Positions 1-5,630 of a stretch of 5,630 bases of DNA are shown piece after piece. Under the pieces are notes generated by a model. It did no database searches. It saw only the letters and a list, made by a program, of their open reading frames with translations, and was not told where the DNA came from. The stretch covers positions 1-5,630 of the forward strand of contig DXOJ01000221.1 in NCBI GenBank assembly GCA_019412865.1, read 5' to 3'. Both the position numbers and the translations under genes were made by a program. This DNA comes from Bacteroides sp. GTDB lineage: Bacteria; Bacteroidota; Bacteroidia; Bacteroidales; Bacteroidaceae. The first letter of the stretch is position 1. Each line of letters opens with the position of its first letter.

Positions 1-61
1 CATGAAGGTAGGCGATATGATCGAGACATTCGAAGAAATAGAAGTGAAACAGACGCTGTAA
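1..61 (+). CDS. infB: Translation initiation factor IF-2, C-terminal end (partial)
   Basis: Only the last 19 complete codons and the TAA stop are present; the gene enters from the left edge, and base 1 is the third base of a codon. The peptide reads MKVGDMIETFEEIEVKQTL. A 'KVGD-IE-FEEIEVK-TL' ending is typical of the last beta-barrel domain of bacterial IF-2, where a lysine-valine-glycine-aspartate turn precedes the closing strand. IF-2 is the cytoplasmic GTPase that brings initiator tRNA to the 30S subunit and promotes subunit joining. None of its GTPase motifs fall in this window, so the call rests on the short tail plus my recollection that infB precedes cvpA-suf in Bacteroides. A strong terminator about 60 bases downstream suggests this is the end of its transcript. 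The family call is fairly secure, but so short a piece is not proof. Confidence 0.8.
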   Translation, partial: MKVGDMIETFEEIEVKQTL

Positions 62-72
62 ATATAGTAAGG

Positions 73-97
73 TTATAAGTGTATTATAATGTTATAA
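73..97. repeat. Three closely spaced TTATAA palindromes in the AT-rich spacer
   Basis: TTATAA occurs at 73-78, 84-89 and 92-97, the first and last as GTTATAA. The copies lie between the infB stop and the downstream terminator. Spacing is irregular (5 and 2 bases), so this is not a regular operator array. It may be simple AT-rich sequence in the infB 3' untranslated region. No function is assigned. Confidence 0.4.
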
Positions 98-122
98 TAT
101 AGCAGAGGTCATGATTGATAAA

Positions 123-175
123 GAGGTGGTAATGTGGTACTGTTTGCAGAACACCACCTTACCACCTTATTTTTT
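123..175 (+). terminator. Intrinsic (rho-independent) terminator after infB
   Basis: The left arm 124-138 pairs with the right arm 153-167 over 14 of 15 positions, the only mismatch being T133 opposite C158. Inside it, CTG at 140-142 can pair with CAG at 147-149 around a TTTG loop. The stem is followed at once by the T-rich run TTATTTTTT (167-175). A long GC-containing stem with a T-tract on the + strand is the classic intrinsic terminator layout. It lies about 60 bases beyond the infB stop, so it should end that transcript and separate infB from cvpA-suf. The minus-strand side lacks a good T-run, so bidirectional function is not supported. Confidence 0.85.
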
Positions 176-247
176 ATCATTCGGCACCTTCTCATTATAA
201 TCAGCTTATATACGACTTATTGGTTTATAGCTTATAACATAATAAAC

Positions 248-781
248 GTGGCAACGATTGATATAATTATCCTTATTGTAATAGGCGCCGGAGCGATTGT
301 AGGTTTTGTAAAAGGCTTCATTCGTCAGTTGGCTTCTATTTTGGGGTTAATAGTCGGTCTGTTGGCAGCGAAAGCTCTGTATGCTTCTTTGGCGGAAAAG
401 CTTTGCCCGACAGTGACGGATTCAATGACAGTTGCGCAAGTGTTGGCTTTTATCATGATCTGGATTGCCGTACCATTGATCTTTGTATTGATTGCCTCGC
501 TATTGACAAAAGCAATGCAGGCTATTTCGTTGAACTGGTTGAATCGCTGGTTAGGAAGTGGGCTGGGAGCACTTAAGTTTCTGTTGTTAACGAGTGTAGT
601 GATTGGTGCGATAGAGTTTGTGGACAGTGATAATAAGTTAATTAGTGCAACAAAAAAGGAAGAATCTTTGTTATATTATCCGACGGAAACGTTTGCGGGG
701 ATCTTTTTCCCTGCTGCGAAGAATATGACGCAACAATATATATTAGAGAATAAAGATAAAGATGCAACAAGAACCCAATAA
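248..781 (+). CDS. cvpA: CvpA family inner-membrane protein
   Basis: The product is 177 residues from the GTG at 248, close to the roughly 160-residue size of E. coli CvpA. Four hydrophobic segments are visible at about residues 6-21, 28-44, 65-85 and 106-122, followed by a polar, charged C-terminal tail that is probably soluble. Family hallmarks are the early [15 protein letters not shown] stretch (13-27), rich in small residues, and the [12 protein letters not shown] motif (99-110) leading into the last helix. In E. coli CvpA is linked to colicin V production and envelope stress; its biochemical role is unsettled. The frame stays open back to a GTG at 134, but those 38 extra codons run through the infB terminator and encode low-complexity hydrophobic sequence, so I reject them. 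VATIDIIIL at 248 matches the usual family N-terminus. There is no clear Shine-Dalgarno sequence, which is common in Bacteroidota. The 3' end overlaps sufB by 20 bases, implying co-transcription with the suf genes. Family call firm; start moderately firm. Confidence 0.85.
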   Translation: MATIDIIILIVIGAGAIVGFVKGFIRQLASILGLIVGLLAAKALYASLAEKLCPTVTDSMTVAQVLAFIMIWIAVPLIFVLIASLLTKAMQAISLNWLNRWLGSGLGALKFLLLTSVVIGAIEFVDSDNKLISATKKEESLLYYPTETFAGIFFPAAKNMTQQYILENKDKDATRTQ

Positions 782-2261
782 AATGAAACCCAATCAGAAA
801 GACGAACTTGAAAAGAAGACTGATAATGAGTTTGTCCGGAAATTTGCGGAGGAGAAATATAAATACGGTTTCACCACAGAGGTGCATACGGACATCATTG
901 AGCGTGGACTTAATGAAGATGTCATTCGTCTGATTTCATCGAAAAAGGACGAACCGGAGTGGTTGCTGGAGTTTCGACTGAAAGCGTATCGCCATTGGCT
1001 GACGCTGGAAATGCCTACCTGGGCACATCTCCGTATCCCTGAAATTGATTATCAGGCGATTTCTTATTATGCCGATCCGACAAAGAAGAAAGAAGGACCG
1101 AAGAGCATAGAGGAAGTCGATCCTGAACTGATAAAGACGTTTAATAAACTGGGAATTCCTTTGGAAGAGCAAATGGCTCTTAGTGGAATGGCAGTGGATG
1201 CCGTTATGGACTCTGTTTCCGTAAAGACTACCTTCAAGGAAACGCTGATGGAGAAAGGAATTATATTCTGCTCGTTCAGTGAAGCCGTGCGGGAGCATCC
1301 GGATTTGGTGAAGAAATATATGGGCTCGGTAGTAGGTTATCGGGACAATTTCTTTGCAGCGTTGAATTCCGCAGTGTTCTCTGACGGCTCTTTCGTGTAT
1401 ATTCCGAAAGGAGTACGTTGCCCGATGGAGCTTTCCACTTATTTCCGTATCAATGCCCGTAACACGGGACAGTTTGAGCGTACGCTGATTGTAGCGGATG
1501 ATGATTCGTATGTTTCTTATCTGGAAGGATGTACGGCTCCGATGCGGGATGAAAATCAGCTGCATGCCGCTATCGTTGAGATCATTGTGCATGACCGTGC
1601 AGAGGTAAAATACAGTACCGTTCAGAACTGGTATCCGGGAGATGCAGAAGGCAAGGGCGGTGTATACAACTTTGTGACTAAACGCGGTAACTGTAAAGGA
1701 GTGGACAGTAAATTATCCTGGACACAAGTGGAAACCGGTTCGGCAATCACCTGGAAATATCCTTCCTGTATCCTGACGGGCGATAACTCGACCGCTGAAT
1801 TCTATTCCGTAGCTGTAACGAACAACTATCAGCAGGCAGATACCGGAACGAAGATGATTCATCTGGGTAAGAACACTCGTAGTACGATTGTAAGTAAAGG
1901 CATTTCTGCCGGACATAGTGAGAACTCCTATCGTGGGTTGGTACGCGTGGCCGAGAAAGCGGATAATGCCCGTAATTATAGCCAGTGTGACTCTCTGTTG
2001 CTGGGAGATAAGTGTGGTGCACATACCTTCCCGTATATGGATATTCACAATGAGACGGCAGTGGTAGAACATGAAGCTACGACAAGCAAGATTAGTGAAG
2101 ACCAGATATTTTATTGCAACCAGCGCGGTATTCCGACAGAAGATGCTATCGGACTTATTGTGAACGGATATGCAAAGGAAGTGTTGAATAAACTTCCGAT
2201 GGAGTTTGCGGTAGAAGCACAGAAGCTGCTTACCATCTCATTGGAAGGAAGCGTGGGGTGA
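762..2261 (+). CDS. sufB: Fe-S cluster assembly scaffold protein SufB
   Basis: The 499-residue protein has the length and sequence of SufB (E. coli 495). SufB forms the SufBC2D scaffold with SufC and SufD in the cytoplasm, receives sulfur as persulfide and carries the nascent cluster. Visible landmarks are the N-terminal helical region, an EGCTAP motif with Cys257 near the position of E. coli Cys254, the right-handed beta-helix core, and the conserved C-terminal end [15 protein letters not shown]. Cys409 in the QCDSLLLG motif and the Glu436-His437-Glu438 triad each sit four residues beyond E. coli Cys405 and Glu432-His433-Glu434, which I recall as essential for cluster formation. The core is therefore intact. 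The start at 762 lies inside cvpA, giving a 20-base overlap. An alternative ATG at 783, just after the cvpA stop, would shorten the protein by seven polar residues; neither has a strong ribosome binding site. No frameshift is seen. Confidence 0.97.
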   Translation: MQQEPNKMKPNQKDELEKKTDNEFVRKFAEEKYKYGFTTEVHTDIIERGLNEDVIRLISSKKDEPEWLLEFRLKAYRHWLTLEMPTWAHLRIPEIDYQAISYYADPTKKKEGPKSIEEVDPELIKTFNKLGIPLEEQMALSGMAVDAVMDSVSVKTTFKETLMEKGIIFCSFSEAVREHPDLVKKYMGSVVGYRDNFFAALNSAVFSDGSFVYIPKGVRCPMELSTYFRINARNTGQFERTLIVADDDSYVSYLEGCTAPMRDENQLHAAIVEIIVHDRAEVKYSTVQNWYPGDAEGKGGVYNFVTKRGNCKGVDSKLSWTQVETGSAITWKYPSCILTGDNSTAEFYSVAVTNNYQQADTGTKMIHLGKNTRSTIVSKGISAGHSENSYRGLVRVAEKADNARNYSQCDSLLLGDKCGAHTFPYMDIHNETAVVEHEATTSKISEDQIFYCNQRGIPTEDAIGLIVNGYAKEVLNKLPMEFAVEAQKLLTISLEGSVG

Positions 2262-2277
2262 TGTTGACTTTTTAATA

Positions 2278-2298
2278 GTAAATCGTAAAATCGTAAAT
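2278..2298. repeat. Short tandem repeat in the sufB-sufC gap
   Basis: The 43-base gap between sufB and sufC contains GTAAATC (2278-2284), GTAAAATC (2285-2292) and GTAAAT (2293-2298), nearly perfect head-to-tail copies of a 7-8 base unit. They end seven bases before the sufC ATG. This could be a leftover of replication slippage, or an A-rich unstructured leader that helps ribosomes bind where no Shine-Dalgarno sequence exists. No function is shown. Confidence 0.55.
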
Positions 2299-2304
2299 AT
2301 AATC

Positions 2305-3057
2305 ATGTTAGAAATAAAAGACCTGCATGCCAGCATTAATGGCAAAGAGATATTGAAAGGTATTAACCTGACGGTGAATCCCGGTGAGGTGCACGCTATT
2401 ATGGGACCGAATGGTTCCGGTAAAAGTACGCTTTCCTCCGTATTGGTGGGTAATCCGGCTTTTGAGGTAACAAAAGGTTCGGTCACTTTTTATGGAAAGG
2501 ATCTGTTGGAGTTGAGCCCCGAAGATCGTAGCCATGAAGGAATCTTCCTTAGTTTCCAGTATCCGGTGGAAATCCCGGGTGTGAGCATGGTGAACTTTAT
2601 GCGTGCTGCTGTGAATGAGCAACGTAAATATAAAGGTCTGCCTGCACTGACAGCCAGTGAGTTTCTGAAACTAATGCGTGAGAAACGTGCGGTGGTAGAG
2701 TTGGATAATAAACTGGCTAACCGTTCGGTGAATGAAGGCTTTTCCGGTGGTGAGAAGAAACGGAACGAGATTTTCCAGATGGCTATGCTAGAACCGCGTT
2801 TGAGCATCCTCGACGAGACAGACTCCGGTTTGGATATTGATGCGCTCCGTATTGTTGCGGAAGGGGTGAACAAGTTGAAAACTCCTGAAACAAGTACAAT
2901 CGTTATTACTCACTACCAACGTTTGCTCGATTATATCAAGCCTGATATTGTGCATGTCCTTTATAAAGGTCGTATCGTAAAAACTGCCGGACCGGAACTT
3001 GCTCTGGAACTGGAAGAAAAAGGATACGATTGGATCAAGAAAGAAGTAGGAGAATGA
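2305..3057 (+). CDS. sufC: Fe-S cluster assembly ATPase SufC
   Basis: The product has 250 residues, the usual SufC length. It is a soluble ABC-type ATPase with no membrane domain that binds SufB and SufD; ATP-driven SufC dimerisation reshapes the scaffold during cluster assembly. All nucleotide-binding motifs are present in order: Walker [10 protein letters not shown] at 34-42 (Lys40), a Q-loop in the SFQYP region, the SufC-type signature [10 protein letters not shown] at 146-155, Walker [13 protein letters not shown] at 166-177 with catalytic Glu171, and the switch His203 in [11 protein letters not shown]. The signature GGEKKRNE and [12 protein letters not shown] separate SufC from transporter ATPases. 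Lys40, Glu171, Asp173 and His203 carry the same numbers as in E. coli SufC as I recall it. The start at 2305 gives the family's conserved MLEIKDLHA opening. The gene lies 43 bases after sufB and 13 before sufD, consistent with one operon. Confidence 0.98.
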   Translation: MLEIKDLHASINGKEILKGINLTVNPGEVHAIMGPNGSGKSTLSSVLVGNPAFEVTKGSVTFYGKDLLELSPEDRSHEGIFLSFQYPVEIPGVSMVNFMRAAVNEQRKYKGLPALTASEFLKLMREKRAVVELDNKLANRSVNEGFSGGEKKRNEIFQMAMLEPRLSILDETDSGLDIDALRIVAEGVNKLKTPETSTIVITHYQRLLDYIKPDIVHVLYKGRIVKTAGPELALELEEKGYDWIKKEVGE

Positions 3058-3070
3058 CAAATATAAAACG

Positions 3071-4414
3071 ATGATGGTTGAACAACAATATATAGAACTT
3101 TTCTCACAGACGGAAGCGATGATCTGTAAGCATAGTGCCGAAGTGCTGAATGCGCCTCGTGCGTCAGCATTTGCCGATTTTGAGCGACTCGGATTTCCGA
3201 CCCGTAAGATGGAGAAGTACAAATATACGGATGTGAGCAAGTACTTTGAACCGGATTTCGGTTTGAACTTGAATCGTTTGGCTATTCCGGTCAATCCGTA
3301 TGAAGTGTTTAAGTGTGATGTGCCGAATATGAGTACCTCCTTGTATTTTGTGGTAAATGACACATTTTATAATAGAGCGCTTCCCACAGGAAATCTGCCG
3401 GAAGGTGTGATTTTCGGTAGTCTGAAAGAAGTGGCCGAGCAACACCCGGAATTGGTGAAGAAATATTACGGTCAACTGGCAGATACCTCCAAAGATGGTG
3501 TGACTGCTTTTAATACCGCTTTTGCACAAGATGGCGTTGTCTTTTATGTGCCGAAGAATGTGGTGGTGGAAAAAACAATCCAGTTGGTAAATATCCTGCG
3601 TGCAGATGTTAACTTTATGGTGAACCGTCGCGTACTGATTATCCTGGAGGATGGCGCGCAAGCCCGTTTGCTGATTTGTGACCATGCAATGGATAATGTG
3701 AACTTCCTGGCGACACAAGTTATTGAAGTATTTGCTGGTGAGAATGCGGTATTCGATATGTATGAACTGGAAGAAACACATACAAGCACAGTTCGTATCA
3801 GTAACCTGTATGTAAAGCAAGAGGCCAACAGCAATGTATTGCTCAACGGAATGACTTTGCATAATGGTACTACCCGCAACACGACCGAAGTGCTGCTGGC
3901 AGGAGAAGGAGCCGAAATAAATCTTTGTGGTATGGCGATTGCTGACAAGAACCAGCACGTAGACAATCATACAAGTATTGACCATGCCGTACCGAACTGT
4001 ACCAGCAATGAGCTGTTCAAGTATGTACTCGACGACCAGTCGGTAGGTGCGTTTGCCGGATTGGTACTCGTGCGTCCCGATGCACAACATACGAATTCCC
4101 AACAGACTAACCGGAATCTGTGTGCTACGCGTGATGCAAGAATGTATACACAACCTCAATTGGAGATTTATGCGGATGATGTGAAATGTTCGCATGGAGC
4201 AACAGTAGGCCAGTTGGATGAAGGCGCATTATTCTACATGCGTTCGCGTGGTATTGCAGAGAAAGAAGCCCGTCTGCTGCTGATGTTCGCATTTGTCAAC
4301 GAAGTGATCGATACCATCCGTCTGGAAGCGCTGAAAGATCGTTTGCATCTATTGGTAGAGAAACGTTTCCGTGGCGAGTTGAATAGATGTCAGGGTTGTG
4401 CCATTTGTAAGTAA
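3071..4414 (+). CDS. sufD: Fe-S cluster assembly protein SufD
   Basis: The 447-residue protein is the SufB paralogue that completes the SufBC2D scaffold and is thought to help acquire iron. The N-terminal helical region carries the family motif GFPTRKMEKYKYT (41-53), corresponding to the common 'E-x-W-x-Y-T' element. A beta-helix core follows, then CSHGATVGQLDEGALFYMRSRGI, where His375 aligns with the E. coli His360 implicated in cluster assembly. HPELVKKYYG mirrors [10 protein letters not shown] in SufB, showing their shared ancestry. The protein ends in a Cys-rich tail, CQGCAICK, with Cys440, Cys443 and Cys446 spaced as CxxCxxC; E. coli SufD lacks this tail as I recall. Two ATG codons lie back to back (3071 and 3074), so the start is uncertain by one residue. 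Spacing of 13 bases to each neighbour supports operon membership. No frameshift is seen. Confidence 0.96.
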   Translation: MMVEQQYIELFSQTEAMICKHSAEVLNAPRASAFADFERLGFPTRKMEKYKYTDVSKYFEPDFGLNLNRLAIPVNPYEVFKCDVPNMSTSLYFVVNDTFYNRALPTGNLPEGVIFGSLKEVAEQHPELVKKYYGQLADTSKDGVTAFNTAFAQDGVVFYVPKNVVVEKTIQLVNILRADVNFMVNRRVLIILEDGAQARLLICDHAMDNVNFLATQVIEVFAGENAVFDMYELEETHTSTVRISNLYVKQEANSNVLLNGMTLHNGTTRNTTEVLLAGEGAEINLCGMAIADKNQHVDNHTSIDHAVPNCTSNELFKYVLDDQSVGAFAGLVLVRPDAQHTNSQQTNRNLCATRDARMYTQPQLEIYADDVKCSHGATVGQLDEGALFYMRSRGIAEKEARLLLMFAFVNEVIDTIRLEALKDRLHLLVEKRFRGELNRCQGCAICK

Positions 4415-4427
4415 CCACTAAAAAATA

Positions 4428-5630
4428 ATGAACGTGGATATTCAAAAGATACGTGAAGATTTTCCGATATTGAGCCGTACGGTTTACGGTAAACCTTTGG
4501 TTTATTTCGACAACGGTGCGACGACACAGAAACCCCGTTTGGTGGTTGAAGCGTTGGTGGATGAATATTATTCCGTCAATGCCAATGTGCATCGCGGCGT
4601 ACATTATCTTTCCCAGCAAGCTACGGAACTGCATGAGGCTTCCCGTGAAACGGTACGTCAGTTCATCAATGCCCGTAGCACGAATGAAGTTGTCTTCACA
4701 CGCGGAACAACAGAAAGTATCAACCTGCTTGTTTCCAGCTTTGGCGACGAGTTTATGGAAGAAGGGGATGAAGTGATTGTTTCCGTGATGGAACATCATA
4801 GTAACATCGTTCCCTGGCAACTGTTGGCTGCCCGCAAAGGAATTGCCATTAAAGTGATTCCGATGAACGACAAAGGTGAACTTCTGCTGGATGAATATGA
4901 AAAACTATTTTCCGAACGTACGAAAATAGTCAGTGTGGTTCATGTATCGAACGTACTGGGTACAGTGAATCCGGTGAAGGAGATGATCGCAACAGCTCAT
5001 GCGCATGGTGTACCTTGCCTGATAGATGCTGCACAGTCTATTCCTCACATGAAAGTAGATGTACAGGAGTTGGATGCCGATTTTCTGGTATTCTCCGCCC
5101 ATAAGATATATGGTCCGACAGGTGTCGGAGTGCTTTACGGAAAAGAAGAATGGTTAGATCGCCTTCCTCCTTATCAGGGAGGAGGAGAGATGATCCAGCA
5201 TGTCTCTTTCGAGAAGACCACTTTTAATGAACTTCCTTTCAAGTTTGAAGCGGGTACGCCCGACTATATCGGAACTACCGGATTGGCAAAAGCCCTTGAT
5301 TATGTGAACGGACATGGCATTGAACAGATAGCCGCCCATGAGCATGAACTGACAACTTACGCTTTGCAACGCTTGAAAGAAATCCCCCATATGCGTATAT
5401 TCGGTGAAGCAGCCGAACGGGGAGCAGTCATTTCCTTCCTGGTGGGAGATATCCATCATTTCGATCTTGGCACGTTGCTGGATCGTTTAGGTATTGCCGT
5501 GAGAACGGGGCATCATTGTGCACAACCTCTCATGCAACGTCTTGGCATAGAGGGAACTGTACGTGCTTCGTTTGCCATGTACAATACCAAATCGGAAATA
5601 GACACATTGGTGGCAGGGATTGAACGTGTC
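4428..5630 (+). CDS. sufS: Cysteine desulfurase SufS (3' end beyond window)
   Basis: The frame is open for 401 codons from the ATG at 4428 to the last base of the window with no stop; family proteins are about 405 residues, so only a few are missing. This is a fold-type I PLP enzyme that converts L-cysteine to L-alanine and holds the sulfur as a persulfide for SUF assembly. Visible residues are His123 in SVMEHHSN (stacks on the cofactor), Asp200 and Gln203 in LIDAAQS (cofactor contacts), the Schiff-base Lys226 in SAHKIYGPTG, the persulfide-bearing Cys364 in RTGHHCAQP, and Arg379 in VRASFAMYNT (substrate carboxylate). All match E. coli SufS numbering, and the RxGHHCAQP context with a short active-site loop marks the group II (SufS) class rather than IscS/NifS. 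The gene begins 13 bases after sufD. No SufE or SufU partner is visible here. Confidence 0.97.
   Translation, partial: MNVDIQKIREDFPILSRTVYGKPLVYFDNGATTQKPRLVVEALVDEYYSVNANVHRGVHYLSQQATELHEASRETVRQFINARSTNEVVFTRGTTESINLLVSSFGDEFMEEGDEVIVSVMEHHSNIVPWQLLAARKGIAIKVIPMNDKGELLLDEYEKLFSERTKIVSVVHVSNVLGTVNPVKEMIATAHAHGVPCLIDAAQSIPHMKVDVQELDADFLVFSAHKIYGPTGVGVLYGKEEWLDRLPPYQGGGEMIQHVSFEKTTFNELPFKFEAGTPDYIGTTGLAKALDYVNGHGIEQIAAHEHELTTYALQRLKEIPHMRIFGEAAERGAVISFLVGDIHHFDLGTLLDRLGIAVRTGHHCAQPLMQRLGIEGTVRASFAMYNTKSEIDTLVAGIERV

Noticed and set aside
176..247. Bacteroides-type promoter (-33 TTTG, -7 TAnnTTTG) for the cvpA-suf operon
   Set aside because: The stretch is AT-rich and in the right place, but I found no pair of boxes matching the consensus at proper spacing, so no promoter is called.
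936..1592. Minus-strand open frame of 218 codons opposite sufB
   Set aside because: It is fully covered by the intact, conserved sufB frame and has no family motif; a shadow.
2264..2303. Internal promoter before sufC: TTGACT (2264-2269) and TATAAT (2298-2303)
   Set aside because: The spacing is 28 bases instead of about 17, the second box abuts the start codon, and Bacteroides promoters use a different consensus (TTTG and TAnnTTTG), which I did not find here.
3048..3074. AGGAG followed by a six-codon frame (ATG 3054 to TGA 3072-3074) whose stop overlaps the sufD start, resembling a coupled leader peptide
   Set aside because: The AGGAG-to-ATG spacing is only one base, too short for normal initiation, and the AGGAG is part of the sufC coding end. 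Probably coincidence, though the ATGA overlap is neat.
3164..4195. Long minus-strand open frame of 343 codons opposite sufD
   Set aside because: It lies wholly inside sufD, and its translation is rich in His, Cys, Ile and Arg with no recognisable motif, as expected for an antisense shadow of a real gene.
4516..4776. Plus-strand 86-codon frame inside sufS
   Set aside because: It is out of frame with the intact SufS coding sequence, which is well conserved across the same bases.

Overview
The window looks like ordinary chromosomal housekeeping DNA from a Bacteroidota bacterium, most probably Bacteroides or a close relative. Three things suggest this: the moderate GC content, start codons that mostly lack a clear Shine-Dalgarno sequence, and a compact sufB-sufC-sufD-sufS cluster sitting behind a cvpA-like gene and the end of infB, with protein sequences of the Bacteroides type. 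The genus is recognised from memory, not from a database search.

Layout, all on the + strand. Bases 1-61 hold the last 19 codons of a translation initiation factor IF-2 gene (infB). An AT-rich spacer follows, then a strong intrinsic terminator hairpin with a U-tract (about 123-175) that closes the infB transcript. A small four-helix membrane protein of the CvpA family starts most credibly at a GTG at 248 and ends at 781. Its last 20 bases overlap the start of sufB (762-2261). Then come sufC (2305-3057), sufD (3071-4414) and sufS (4428 to beyond the window end, with only a few residues missing). Gaps inside the suf cluster are 43, 13 and 13 bases, so cvpA-sufBCDS reads as one operon.

The four suf genes encode the core of the SUF iron-sulfur cluster assembly machine. 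SufS is a PLP cysteine desulfurase that provides persulfide sulfur. SufB-SufC2-SufD is the ATP-dependent scaffold on which the cluster is built. All catalytic residues I could locate are intact, and several in SufC and SufS fall at the same residue number as in the E. coli proteins. No sulfur-transfer partner (SufE or SufU), A-type carrier (SufA) or regulator (IscR or SufR) lies inside the window.

I found no sign of a mobile element, CRISPR array, tRNA, rRNA or undescribed system. The points most worth checking are the cvpA start and its terminator-overlapping upstream extension, the cvpA/sufB overlap, and a Cys-rich tail on SufD.
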